Source: Vitrella brassicaformis
Taxonomy: Eukaryota; Sar; Vitrellaceae
DNA: 64,000 bases
Direction of reading: 5' to 3'
NCBI GenBank assembly: GCA_001179505.1
Contig: CDMY01000831.1
Location: 62,001-126,000 of the forward strand
Made by a program: the position numbers and the translations under genes. Below are positions 37,508-49,316 of the stretch, one piece after another (the stretch's first letter is position 1; each line of letters begins with the position of its first letter). The notes beneath the pieces are model-generated. The model had not been told where the DNA came from, ran no database searches, and saw only the letters and a list, made by a program, of their open reading frames with translations.

Positions 37508-38380
37508 CGGGTTTGAATGCTGTGCGTGTGAGAGCGTTATTTTTCTGTGCCCGCACGTGTGTGGGTGTGTGTGGGGGTGGTGTCTCTGTGTGTGGTGTGT
37601 GGTCACTGGTGTGGGGTTGGTTACATTGAGAGTGGAGGAGGCCTGCCTGTGGATGTGTGTATATAGAGGAAAGGACGTTGTGTTGCTGCGCGGATAGAAA
37701 ATTACACGTTGAAGTGAATATCAGCGTTTGTGTCTGTGTCTTCCGTGTGTCCACATGCATCAGCAGCTCTGTTCCATGACACAGCCAGCCAGCCATCAAC
37801 CATACAGACACACAGGAACAAACGAATCACGGCTGAGGTGAAGTGAAAAACGACCGACAGTGCGACAAAAAAGGAGACGAGTTGGTGGTTTCCCTCCCCC
37901 AGAAGATCGTGCAGGCAGACTGGTTGGTAGACGTGTCATGCATAAAAGACCATGCCCAAAGACCATGCCCATGGACCACAGACATACAGCCGGCCGATAG
38001 GCCCATACACGAATCCCTCACCCCCCTCCTCCCCCCCTCTCCCCCCTCCCCTGGCTGCAGGGAGGCGACTGCCTTACTTGCTAATACTGTACATCACGAA
38101 TGAAGCCCACACTGACAAGGGAGACAGACAGACAGAGAGAGAGAGAGACTGCACTGCCTGTTACGCCTTTGGACGCAACACATCACATCACATCACAAAG
38201 ATGTAAGACACAGACGGCCTAGGCTTAGCCAGTCAGCCGGTGTCACATGAAAAAAGGACCAGGACCATCCCTATCGGACGGCACCCACTCACACACATAC
38301 AATTATGCATCCCCGAACATGAACCCAGCCCCACTTGATCAAAGAAACGGCCCCCTGGGCCTCCATCTGCCGTCGATGGC
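37508..38380. other. Convergent intergenic region, no gene seen
   Basis: About 870 bp between the kinesin and kinase stop codons. GTGT-rich sequence (37540-37620), a C-rich tract near 38020-38050 and a GA run near 38135. No coding frame is convincing. Confidence 0.55.
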
Positions 38381-39044
38381 TCAGTCGTCGTCTCCTCCCG
38401 CCAGGAAGAGATGGCTCAGGGCGTCTACGGCGGTCATGCGGGAGGCGGGAGGGCACACCAACCTGACACACACACAGGCAGAGACAACACACAAAAGAAT
38501 GAGACATTGGATGCAGATTGCTATCTGTCTGTTCTGCTTACCTGGCCATGAAGGCGATAAATTGGTAGAAGTGTATGTCGTTTTCCTCCTCCATGAGGGG
38601 CGCCTTCGAGTCTTTCTGGTGCAGCAGCACATGGGCTGTTAGGCGTCTGATGATGGCGCCGGTGCTCGACCCACGGGCATCCGGCAGCTCCATGCCAATC
38701 TGCGAAGGACGTCGGCGATCCCCGGCCACTCCCCCTCCCTCGGCACGCCCATGACGCTGAAGATGTCTTGAAGCATGTGACGAGCATCATTATGGTATGG
38801 AAACAGACTCACACCGAAGGCCGCCTGACAGATGGACACAGAGAAGAGAGAGGAGTCACGTGATACCTCGCGTATTTGTTTGTGTGCATGGTGTGTCTCT
38901 CGCACCTACCTTGAAGGCCGTAGTGGCGACGGACCACATGTCTGTCTTGGCCGTGTTGTGGATGATCTCGGGGGAGTTTGTCTCTCTCCCTGCAGCAATG
39001 GAGACACACAAAGAAGGGACAGCATATGCATCTTTGTTGTGTGC

Positions 39045-39081
<37 letters not shown>

Positions 39082-41245
39082 AGTGTGTGTGTCTCGCTGA
39101 GTCGGTCCCTCCCATATCCATCCAGGCATCCACGCACTCATACAATCAGTAACTTAGTTAGTTAGTCAGTTATGTATGTGTGTAGTCAGTTGAGAGGAGT
39201 CCGCCGAGTCAGTCAATGTCTCAGACGGCCAGAGGAAGAGAATGAGGCAAAAGCAGCAAAAGGAAAACGCCACTGGTGGCGCCTCCCCATCTCTCGAGAA
39301 ATATCATGCGCCTCTTGTACGCAGAAGGGGTACAATGGCGCTTCCGCGCACGGGATGCCTTGTCTTGAGCGTCGGTCGGCGTGTCTGTGTCTGAGACACA
39401 CCGACTGTGGCTATGAGGCACACACTCGTGTGTCTTACGTGAGAAGACAGTTTGTGCAAGAGACACTTGTCTTTTCACAGCGTCGGAAGAGACACTGTCT
39501 CGTATCTTCTGCCGACCAAGTTTGGGGAACAAATACATGATTCATTTAGCGGCTCGACAGGTGCGGCTCGACAAGGGGCGGAACAATAACAACGTGGAGA
39601 CATCCATCCACCACACCTTTCTCCCTCACTGTCTGTCTGCCTGTCTGCCTGCCTGCCTGCCTGTCTGCCTGCCTGTCTGTCTCTCTCCCTGTCTGTCTCT
39701 CTCCCTGTCTGCCTGTCTGCCTGCCTGCCTGTCTGTCTCTCTGCCTGTCTGCCTGTCTGTCTGTCTGGCTCTCAGGCTCTCTCTCTCTCTCTCTGTTCAG
39801 GTTGTCTGTCTCCGCATGTCTCCAAGTCTGTGTATCTTGGGATTCTGCTCCTGGTCATGCGGCTGATCGATGGGACTCTAGCTTTGCCGACGCGCATGTC
39901 AGCAGTGCCATGAGGGCACGGGACATGTAGCGTTCATTCGACACGCCATGCCATCTCATGCCATTCCATTGCACTTCAGGACAACCCACAGATTCCACTC
40001 TTGGGAGAACCAAAGAGTTCTCACCTCATGAGCCGTGCACAAGCAAAGCTTGAGTGGCGATTGGCGATTTGCGGTGTCAAGGGCGGTTTGTGTGTCTGAG
40101 AGTTTCACCACATCTTCATGCACACGTAAGTCCTCGCTCACCCCAAGTCATAGGCAAGACGACACACAAACATACTATCAGACACGTAACGTAGATGACA
40201 GAGCAGTCCGACAAACGACACGCTATCATCACGCAATAACACATGACCATCCATGGTAGGGAGGGACCGACTCAGCGAGAGGATGTGTGTACATATTGGT
40301 ACGAATATAGAGAGCACTCACCATTTGCTGCAGCAGCCAGTGCCGCCTTGAGATGCACCTCCGGCGCCCGGTGGGATGGCGTCTGCATCTCAGTCTCCGT
40401 CACTCGACCGGTGTCGGCAACCTCTCGGCTATTGCCGAAGTCGGCAAGCTTGATCAACGTACACCCTTCTGCAGCAGACAAAGAGCAGACAGACAGCGGT
40501 CCATCCATGTGGGTGCAAGGTGTGAGCGTGGCGAGTGGTGTGTGTGTGTTGTACCTTGGTGTTTGACCAGGATATTCTCGGGCTTGATGTCGCAGTGCCA
40601 CACGCCGTTCTGCTCCAGATGGGCCATCGCAGACAGCAGCTGACGGAGCACCCGGCGCAGCACGGCGGGCGGGAGGCCCGCGGGGTAGGACTGACACCGG
40701 AAGCCGTGAAGTGAGTCGTCGCACAGCTCCATCATCAGAGCACCTTGGCAGCCTGGAGCCGTGGTCGCACACGTGCACGTCGCGATGAGCTTCACTACGT
40801 GCTTGTGACCACCAAGCAGCTCCATGAGGCGAACCTCCTTCCGGCAGGCTCTCACGGCGGATATCCTGGCGGCTGCGGAGTTGTCCTCTGTCTTGGCCTC
40901 CTTCACGGCGACCATCGTGCCCGTGCTTTGCTGGATGGCCTTGTAGACGTTCCCATTCCCTCCCTCGCCGAGCGAGGTCGGCATTCTGTAGGCAAAGTCA
41001 CATTCGCAGCTTCTGCAGGCACACACACACACACACACACACACAGGCAGGCAGGCACAGGCAGGTAGATACAGGTACGACGTGAGACACGAGTCAAGCA
41101 CCCCCTCCTGGCTGGTGTCTGCTTACGTGTCAGGGAAGTAGAGTGTAGTGTACTCGGTAGTGGTTGAGGCCGAACTGGAGTCAGAAGACCAACGGCGGAG
41201 TACGCAGCGCGTTGCCCGCTCTCCCTCTCGCTTCCTCTTGGCCAT
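38381..41245 (-). CDS. Serine/threonine protein kinase, HCD (non-RD) type
   Basis: Predicted protein kinase. It starts MAKRKREGERATRC (ATG 41245-41243). The catalytic domain shows a Gly-rich loop LGEGGNGNVYKA, VAVKEAK with the ATP-binding Lys, helix C in ACRKEVRLMELL, the hinge region MMELCDDSLHG, the catalytic loop HCDIKPENIL, the DFG in KLADFGNS, and RAPEVHLK. The C-lobe continues with DMWSVATTAFK, then AAFGVSLFPYHND, and ends in PASRMTAVDALSHLFLAG. The catalytic loop has Cys where most kinases have Arg (HRD), so it is of non-RD type and may not need activation-loop phosphorylation. The exon ending near 40320 and the next at about 38997 are separated by an intron of roughly 1.3 kb, far longer than any other here. 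Family unknown. Confidence 0.82.
38998..40320 (-). other. Unusually long (~1.3 kb) intron in the kinase gene
   Basis: Lies between the exon coding RAPEVHLKAALAAAANG and the exon coding TNSPEIIHNTAKTDMWSV. It contains an AT dinucleotide run (39046-39063), TG repeats, and a long CTGT/CTGC-CTCT low-complexity tract (39628-39796). No nested coding frame is convincing on either strand. Confidence 0.6.
39628..39796. repeat. CTGT/CTGC/CTCT low-complexity tract
   Basis: About 170 bp of interwoven CTGT, CTGC and CTCT tetranucleotides inside the long kinase intron. Confidence 0.8.
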
Positions 41246-41694
41246 TTTCGATGTCAGAGTGCGTTGTGTCGTCGACAGAAACGACGCTCTGCACGGGAAG
41301 GTGGAATACCGCCTGTCTGAGTGAGGGGTGACCTTGTCGCTGTTACTCTGTTCCTCACGCGCTCAGAAACGGACTCAGAGAAACAGTACTGAAGCGAAAA
41401 GCTTCGCTTTGGACGAAGAATTTCGAGGGCTTGCCAGCCAGTAAATCCTACAGACGGCTCGCAACCTTGGAGAATTTGAGGACGACACTTTTTCCCTACA
41501 GTGGTCCACGTGGTCTCCAATCGGCTGGAGATAGCTTTCTCCACGGACAAGAAAGACAAAAAGGCGAATTTGGCGAGAAATCATTTCATGAGACTGGCGA
41601 GAATGCGAGACGGCCAACTTTTGCGTGTCCCTACAAATTTTGAATATCCCTTCCCGCATCCTTCCGCCGCATCCTTCCGCCGCATCCTCTGCAC

Positions 41695-41700
<6 letters not shown>

Positions 41701-41724
<24 letters not shown>
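41701..41724. repeat. CT dinucleotide repeat
   Basis: About twelve CT units upstream of the next plus-strand gene, on its coding strand; possibly 5' leader or promoter sequence. Confidence 0.75.
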
Positions 41725-41728
<4 letters not shown>

Positions 41729-41858
41729 CCTGCGGCCGTTCCCATATCTCCTTCGCACCACACATCAGCCGCAGCCACCCGGGGGGCCACCCCACGTCCT
41801 CGTTCTGCGGTACATCACCGACAATGGACGTCTCGGGAGGTTGCTGATCTTCGTGCAG

Positions 41859-42873
41859 GACAAGAAGCAGGAGCTGGAGGGCAAGCCATCGACAGCCGAG
41901 GTCGATGGGATCCTTCCCGCGCTGGAAGACATCGTCAAGACCATCCAGGAACTCATGCCGCTGTCCGCCGAGGAGAGCAGCCGCCTTATGGCAGACGAAG
42001 TGGCCAGCCACCTCATGAGTAAGGGAACCAAATACACACACACACACACACATACAACCCACACGCATCTCTCTGCCTGTTCGTTGTGTTCAGCGATTGG
42101 CTTGAGGCGTTTCGCTGCGTATTGTGGAGAAGCACATGTGGGACTTTCAGATGCATCCCGGCCTGGGTGACATCGCCTCGGATCTGGGGGAGTTTTCGAA
42201 GGCGCACAAGCCGATTCCAGCCCCGAAAAAGTGCATCGAAGACAACATCATCCAGACGCGGCGCATGCACCAGAGAGAGAGGGGGGGGGGAGGGAGGGAG
42301 GCACATACACGGTGCACGGATGTTCCCCTCTATGTGTGCGCGCGTGTGCAAATCAGACAAGGAGGCTTTTGCCAATGTGATGCTGACGGCACTGATGCTG
42401 GAAATGCAGACGGTGGCTGAAGTCATTCCTCACGGGTGCGCATGCACATCTCGCACAGCTGAAGGGGGCGCCCAAACATGCCGCCCATCTACCCTGACCA
42501 TCCATACCAACAAGGTGAGTGACATGAAAACGCGGACGAGACCAGAAATGGTTGCTGGCAGCACGTGCTCTTTGCAGCCGCACGGCAGCGTATCGCGGGA
42601 CTGGACCGAACGCGACGACGGTCTCGACTACCCTGATGAATAATTTGCCGGCCAGCTGTAGGGACCTGTTTGATGCGACGCCGTGCTTCGCGTGGACCAA
42701 ATTGAAGACGTCATCTGAGTGAGCTAGTGGGGCTGGAAGTCCGGGAGAGGGAAAGAGAGAAAACACCAGACATCATTCTCCTCTCTTGTCTGTGTGTGGC
42801 TTGATTTGTCAGTTTGCCGTCGGTCGCCACGGTGAACTACAAGGCGGCGACGGACAGGAGGGTCAAAGCTTAG
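41859..42873 (+). CDS. Uncharacterised small protein (5' end unresolved)
   Basis: Not recognised. Visible exons in order: one from 41859 with DKKQELEGKPSTAEVDGILP and EELMPLSAEESSRLMADEV-like helical sequence; one with EKHMWDFQMHPGLGDIASDL and PIPAPKKCIEDNIIQTRRMH; one with EAFANVMLTALMLEMQTVAE; one with PNMPPIYPDHPYQQ; one with LMNNLPASCRDLFDA; and a last one ending NYKAATDRRVKA with TAG at 42871-42873. The ATG at 41824 is not in frame with the first coding exon, so either an upstream exon or a different start is used. The CT-repeat lies just upstream. It is divergent from the kinase gene, with about 600 bp between. Exon joins after the first are plausible but not secure. Confidence 0.45.
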
Positions 42874-43038
42874 ATTGTGTGAATGTGTGAATGTGTGACA
42901 TCAGTAAAAGCAAAATGTCCCCGCGCGACGCTCGGCCCTGCCCTGAATGTAAGGAAACCTTCCTCGCACATACGTCGGTCAACACCATTGAGTGCATCAT
43001 TGCTCCTGCTGTCTGTAGGCTAAGACACTGTGGTGGTG

Positions 43039-46000
43039 TGGATGGGCGAGAGGACCGTCCTGCCGGCACTCTGGTCTCCCAGCCTCCAGAAGCTCGCAGT
43101 GGGCAAGTTCCCACTCCCGGCCGCCTGGCTGGATATCGCGGAGCGGGAGACCAACGAGGAGCGAGCGGAGCGGGCCGCCCGACGGACGGCTGAAGTCAGC
43201 CGACCCGCCGCTGAGGAGGGCCGCCTGATGGAGCGCATCTATGCCCTGCCGCGCTCCCCCCACGAGGAGCCCATCTGCCCAGCAGTGCTGGCTAGGGGCG
43301 ACCTGGGGGAACAGGGCGTGACCGTGATGATGCGGCCCAAGAGGTGACAGCGGTGGGCCATGCAGCACCGCCGGAGCCCCTTCAGTCGGCCAGGGGGGTC
43401 TCGGGCCGCTGAGGAGGAAGCGGAGGCCGTCACCTTGACTCAAAGATGCAGGCGACGTCGGTGCTGGTGGTGGTGATGGGGTGGACAAGAGGCACCGTTA
43501 TTCGTGTGTTCGCTGTTCCAAGTTTGGATCACATAGCAACGTTCAGAAGGTCAGCCAAGAGAGAGAGAGAGAGAGAGATCGTCGCCTGCATGACGGATGG
43601 ATCTCTCCCACGGGCGCCTTCTTGGTGCTCCAGATGGTGACCCTGCTGCCCAATGCGTCGCCCTCACCCGAGCCGCCCCTCCGCATCAACCTGCTGCAGC
43701 TGATCGAGGCCGTCAGCGGCGCGTCATGGCCCGACACCGACGCCATCATGCGGCAGCTGGGGTTGCGGGAGCACCAGTGGGATGCGGGTGAGGCGCGTTG
43801 CCACCGCCTCACAAGAAGGAAAAGAAAGAGCAAAGCAGGCTTCTTTGCTTCCTGTGAAGAGAAAAGAAGCTTGGATTGTAGCTGTTTCGATGGAGGGTTC
43901 GGTGCACACCGACGCCAATCCGGCCACGGTGCCAGCAGCACACCCGCTACACGTGTCGGCTAGCCGACTACGAGTCGGCCTTCGAGACCACCGACCACAA
44001 AGCCGCACACGTGACCTACAACACGCTGGCGGACGTGCGCCCCTGCCGCACCCCGGCCCCTTTCACCGACCCCGCTGCCATCGTTGACGAGGCAGACGCC
44101 ACTCTGCGGCTCCTCAAGGGGGAGGGCCCAGTGGAGATGCCTTGCGGCCACGCCGGCACCGTCACCTACCACACGGCGTTGGCCTGCGTGGTGCTGCTAT
44201 GGGAGGAGTGGGAGACATTCAAGAGCGTGATGGACGTGGCGGCGTGTCCTGGACAGGGCACAGCGGGTGCGGCCCGACGACCCACGGCAGCAGCAGAAGG
44301 AGGTGGCCATCAAAGGGTGCGAGGACCTGATCGCAGGGCGGCCGATGAGGGGTCTCGTCTTCACGGCGCAGCACCGCTTGGAGCAGCTGAGGGTGCGGCT
44401 CAAGGAGGACGATCTGCCATGTCACCGATGATGCCTTACCAAGTTTCCTGCATCTCTGTCTCCGTCCCTCTCTGTCTGCAGGCTGCCTTCGCAGCAATAT
44501 CGCTGCCTACATTTTATATCCGAGAGTCTGTGTACGAGTGCATCGGTCCGTGCGTGTGTGTCCGGCTGGCTCGCCTGGAGATACGAGAGGAGGCGACGAG
44601 AAGAGAGAAGAAAGGCACAGGTACGACATGCATCAGGCAAGGAGGCAAGGAAGGACTGGTCACACGACGCAGTTCGTGTGCAGCCTCCAGATGGCGCTAT
44701 ACCTGCGTCGAGACGGCCGAGAGAGCGTCCACGACGTTCTCCGACACTGCGCCGACCAAGGGTGGATTCAGTTGCCTCCGGCCACCGAGCAGCAGCCCCA
44801 GTCCCAGCCCGCAGAGGGACCAGGGCACACCAAGCCCGTCCCCATTGCTGCCCTCAACGGCCGCATTGCCCGACGCGCCCTTTGTCGTGCCGCCACCATC
44901 GGTCACGTCACCGAGGACGCCCAAGCAAGACGTTTGCGTCGCCGAGGCCGCCCAGCAGGCCCTCGCCGACCCACAGCCACCAGCGGCACCGCAAGCAGCC
45001 GCAGAGGAGGGCACACCAAACCAAGCTGCTGCCGACGCCGAGGGACCCGCCAAGGAGGTGCAAATTGGACTGAGGATGTCATGTGTTGTGCGCGACGTCT
45101 CTGTCTCCCTGTCTTCAGGATCATATCGCTGCCTATACTTTATATTCTGATGGCTTTTTGACGACTCCGCCGCGTGCCGTGACTGGAAGACCTACCGCCT
45201 TGGTGTCATGCAACGGGTGCGCAAGGACCTCGAGGACTCATCCACCGGGAAGGTCGTCAAGGAAGAGGTGAGTGAGTGACGGAGGGCGGTCAGCCAGGCA
45301 GACAGGCATCCCCTCCACCCGTATGTCTCTGCTCATCTCATCCACCGTTCCCTTCCTCGTCCGTCATTGATTAGGGTGTTTTGACCTGGTTCGGCCAGTG
45401 GAACAAGCCGACCGGTGATGGCAGTAGGGGGGAACTTACCCCGGTGAGCAAATAGACGTCGACAAGACGAATGCATCAAGTATAGCACTTCTGATTGTCT
45501 TCGGTCTGTCACGTTGTTTATCAGGGGAGGCCAGTGACGGCGCCTTGGCGGCTGTGCATGGGGGAGCATCCCCGGTGTACGCGAGGCCCACACAGCCAGT
45601 CCCCCCACCAGCAGCAGCCAATCCACCACAGGCCCGCTACACGAGACCCGCATGGCCGGCAGCCCCACCACCAGCAGCAGCGCATCCACCGCACGCCCAC
45701 TACGCCAGGAGGCCAGCACACCCGGGATTCCCACCACCACCAGCAGCACCCGCTCCCAAGCTGCATCGCCCGCACACAGCCGCGTTCCCCACGCCAGCTG
45801 GTGTGCGTGAGCGGCGAGGTGGACGAGGGCTGGTACAAGAACCCCCACATGGGCTGCTGGGAATGGTGGGAGCGGAGCGAGACGGCACCCAATGTGTACG
45901 AGGTGAGGGCGGCCTACCAAGACGTGTCTATGACGGCCAAGGCCCTAGCGCGTGGGGCGGCAGACGGCGTGGAGGCAGCTGTGCGGGCATGCGTGAGGGG

Positions 46001-46139
46001 GGTCAAGGCGGCGGTAGGGATGCTGGGCTGCACGAGATGGGAAGGTATCTCTGTCTACATTTTATATTTTCGTGCGTCTAATCAGCTCAGACACCGGCAA
46101 CCCAAGTGGGCAAAGCAGAACATTCTGAGATACGCATAA
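43039..46139 (+). CDS. Unrecognised locus, apparently frame-broken or unusually spliced
   Basis: Coding-like segments on the plus strand change frame without obvious introns. Segments include LPALWSPSLQKLAVGKFPLP with ERETNEERAERAARRTAEV (43039-43347), MVTLLPNASPSPEPPLRINL (from about 43635), YTCRLADYESAFETTDHKAA and CGHAGTVTYHTALACVVLLW (43950-44225), DPRQQQKEVAIKGCEDLIAG (about 44265-44430), RLGVMQRVRKDLEDSSTGKV (about 45195-45270), a Pro/Ala-rich stretch, and GWYKNPHMGCWEWWERSETA to VRGVKAAVGMLGC (about 45820-46030). Frame changes occur near 44245 and 45825, and possibly near 44780. Four copies of a ~32-nt repeat are scattered through its second half and downstream. Either a decaying gene, assembly errors, or splicing I could not resolve. 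No family recognised. Confidence 0.35.
44496..44528 (+). repeat. Interspersed ~32-nt repeat, copy 1
   Basis: Core ATATCGCTGCCTACATTTTA followed by TATCC. In one frame it encodes NIAAYILYPRV. Confidence 0.65.
45121..45154 (+). repeat. Interspersed ~32-nt repeat, copy 2
   Basis: Core ATATCGCTGCCTATACTTTA followed by TATTC, directly after a splice-acceptor-like CTTCAG. In one frame it encodes HIAAYTLYSDG. Confidence 0.65.
46044..46076 (+). repeat. Interspersed ~32-nt repeat, copy 3 (most diverged)
   Basis: GTATCTCTGTCTACATTTTA followed by TATTTT; encodes GISVYILYFRA in one frame. Confidence 0.55.
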
Positions 46140-46957
46140 GCTAAGGATATTTTCCTTGTGTGCTTGTCCTTCCCTCCTCTGGGTGTATTGTTCAGTGACC
46201 CATCCCATCTCACATTCGTGTTGGGTGTGTGTGGATGTTCTGATTGGGCTGATCGCGGCCATCTGTGGCCGCGCAACATCGCTGCCTGTATTTTATATCC
46301 GACAGTCTTTGCCAGCGTCAAAGCCCATCGTATATGTCCCTCGATACGCTGGACAGGCATTGCATTCGATGCGTCAGACCTCTGCTGCATCACACTGTAT
46401 TCATCAGACATGGATCGGTCAGACAGCGTATGTATGTATCCACACAAATCGCGACCCTTACCAATCTCATTGTATATCTGCCGGGTCACGTGCAACCGCC
46501 ACACACAAGTCCACACACCGACAGTGCTGCTCCTCTCAGCACTGCGTGCATCTTATCTTCTGCGGCGTTATTGTTGCCTGCAGCTGCTGATGTCGACGAT
46601 GCGGGGGAACGCAAGAATAGAGACCGATCAAAGATACTTGATTTGCAAAGATGGTGGCAGCATATAAGCAAGTCACACGGCGAGGGAGAGACGCCGGGGT
46701 CCGCGCATATTGAGCAGTGCTGTCTCGTGTTCGGTGTACTTGTGCAGCTTCGGAAGATCCATTCATTCACTGGTTCTCATTTCCTTCTCACCGCATGACC
46801 CAGTCACTCAGAGCGACAGACAGAGTCTGACAGACAGACAGACAAGGGAGAAAAGCACAGATATGCTAAGCACGACACGCGGCAGACGAACCGAGCGAGT
46901 TATATTTTTCCGTCCAATGCCATGCGCATCGCATCAAGGAATATCGCCATCCATCCC
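46140..46957. other. Convergent intergenic region
   Basis: About 820 bp before the fucosyltransferase stop codon. Apart from repeat copy 4 it is lower in GC and shows no convincing coding frame. Confidence 0.5.
46274..46307 (+). repeat. Interspersed ~32-nt repeat, copy 4
   Basis: ACATCGCTGCCTGTATTTTA followed by TATCCGACAGTC; encodes NIAACILYPTVFA in one frame. It lies beyond the last coding-like segment of the locus. Confidence 0.65.
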
Positions 46958-49190
46958 TCATGTGTTACCCCCATTCACGGCCGCGGGCGTCTCCTTCTCC
47001 TGCTCCTTTGCTATCGCCCCTCCCCGCAGCCTCAAGTCGACCCCGCGCCCCTCCCACCCCTCGAAGGTCACAAATTTCTGCCTTATTTCAGCCTCCTTGA
47101 GCTCGTCAGCTTCCCAGTTCCATGCGTCAACGAATGATGTGGCCTTCGCTGGGGGTGCCGGGCGATGGATGACGCGGGGGAAACGGGAAAGGTCGACATA
47201 GCCTGCATCGATGTCTCGAGCGGCCGCGAGAAACCGGCACAGATGGCAGGTACTGTCGGGGTAGTTGAGCGACAACAGACGGCGGAAAGAAGGAGACAAA
47301 GGCTCCTGAAGGCACAAACACAACATAAATTGGACATGAATGCATACACTCAGTGCCATGTGTGAGGGGAGGGGGGGTGTTGCATACTCGCTTCCAGCTG
47401 AGGTATTTGTTGTATTCCCGAGGGTGGCTGTCAAGGTAGCGCAGATAGTCTGCCAGCTTCCTGGGCGACTCAAAGTCTTCCGCCACGATATAGCTCTTCG
47501 GCGGGGGGGCGAAAGAGTGATGGTTGCTGACGCGAGAGAGAACAATGGGCACCGTCCCGGCAGACAGCGCCTGCATGGCATACAAATGGATGAATGAATG
47601 AGAGGACAATCGACAACCAGCAGGGGCTGACCTGGGCAAATTTCTCCGTCACGTAATCCGGGAGATTGGTGTTTTCAAAGGCGAGATGAAACTTGTGGCG
47701 GGACAGCAGAGCGTTCTTCTCACGCCCTCTGTTGGCCGTGAAGCGGTGTGACAAGAGACCCAAGACGTCGGACGCGTTTGCAGTGTGAACGCATTTCCCG
47801 AAAGAAGCGACGGGAATATGTCGCATCAGCTCCTGCATGTACCGGAGACGACCGTTGCTGCAGATGCCAGCGGAGACACAGCGATGCTCCTATGTTGCCC
47901 TGGTGTTCGTTGTCTCTGTCGTCCCTATCTTACTTGTCTCTGCAGTTCGAAATGAGAGCGCTGACGAGATGCTTGCCCGTTTTGGGGCGAGGGGGCGCCA
48001 GCCAATCATACGCCGACCAGCCCAAGTAGATCCTCGGGACATCGCTGTTGAGCTGCACCGTCATTTTCAAATCAAATCGGCTGCACGGGCACGGACACAA
48101 AAGGCAATACGGTACGTGTCTCATGGAGAGCAGAGGCAGACGTCCACCTACTTGAGGGTGTTTGCATCCTGCATCCAGTCTGCGACCTCCATTGTGTTGG
48201 CAGCCCAATACTGACAACAATCCCCTGCACCAATCCCTGTACGTGCGCCTCGTCCGCGGTGTCTCTCACCTGGTGTATTGGCTTGTCTTTCACCAGGCCC
48301 TTGGAAAAGTCACGATCATAAGCCCCAAAGACAATCGCGTCAGCCGCTATCCACTTCTTCCTGGCAACGAAAGGAGGAGACCAGAAGGTCCGTCCATCGC
48401 CCCATGAGATGCTGGCTCACTTGTTCTTGCTAAGGAAGCACGGCACATCGCAGTTCAACATGCCATCGTCAATTTGTAGCACGCCCGCCATCCCGATGTG
48501 AGCCGGAGGGTTTGCCCACTCCAGTATGACCACTGGGTCGCTCCGATTGACTGTGTAGAACCGCCAATCTATCCCATCAGCCTCATGTGCCGCCTCATCC
48601 CCCTTCCCGTCTCCTCTCAAGCGCCGCCTGTCATTCTCGCCATTGTATCCAGTTCTCCTCAGAGACATCCGTGACCGCCTTTTATTGTCATCGCGGCATT
48701 CGTATCGGTAGTCCCATCTGGTGACTGGCCCCAGCATCCGCGCGTTGGCCCGTCTCGGGTCACCAGCTGCCATGCGGTTCAGCTTCGACCGGCCGAACTG
48801 GGCGTACATTGCCGGCGTGGCATTCACTGCAAATGGCAAAGGGGCGAAGGGTCGGGGCAGCGAGTCATCGCAGGAAGGGAGGACGCGAGGCGGTTCGCGC
48901 TGAAAGGCTTTGAAGAGATGGCGGAGGAACGCCCTGAATACCTCGTCGAACAGGATGGTTTCATCGCCGTAGGCCATGGACAGGAAGTAGAGCTCTAAGA
49001 CAATGACGCTGATGGCACCGCAGAACGCAAGAAGCACGACAAATAGCAGTGATCGGGGACATTTTTCGCCTTTCCTGCGTTGTGCGGTGGCAGGGCTGGG
49101 AAGCCGCTGGACACCAATTCGCGGCAGATGAGGGCCAGAGGGAGATCTTGGCTTGTCAATGAGGGAGAGACGGAGCGAGTTTGACATCAT
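46958..49190 (-). CDS. GT10-family fucosyltransferase (type II membrane protein)
   Basis: Predicted Golgi alpha-(1,3)-fucosyltransferase transferring fucose from GDP-fucose to a glycan. A short basic cytosolic N-terminus (from MMSNSLRLSL) is followed by one hydrophobic segment, SLLFVVLLAFCGAISVIVLE, then a stem region: a type II topology. Catalytic-domain stretches over six or so exons: VILEWANPPAHIG, DAIVFGAYDRDFSKG, VSALISNC, YMQELMRHIPVASFGKCVH, the GT10 signature KFHLAFENTNLPDYVTEKF, GTVPIVLSRVSNH and DFESPRKLADYLRYLDS, then EYNKYLSWK. The C-terminal exon is Cys-containing and ends AAVNGGNT. The FEN..DYVTEK motif is the nucleotide-sugar-binding signature and looks intact. The stem is rich in Arg/Asp. 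Acceptor specificity is unknown. Confidence 0.85.
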
Positions 49191-49316
49191 TTTGGAGGAG
49201 AAGGACTAGTAGTGCATGCATGCTCCCCTCATGGGGGCCGCCCCCACCCCGATCGCGTAAAGCGGGAGGCACAGAGGAACGGATACATTCCCATTGAGGG
49301 ACCCGGGACGGAGAGC

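Noticed and set aside
39172-39540. Open frames inside the long kinase intron as a nested gene
   Set aside because: Short, no start context, no homology recognised, and both strands are open by chance.
41824-41850. ATG at 41824 as the start of the next plus-strand gene
   Set aside because: It meets a stop after seven codons, and joining it to the coding exon at 41859 would need an intron of under 20 nt.
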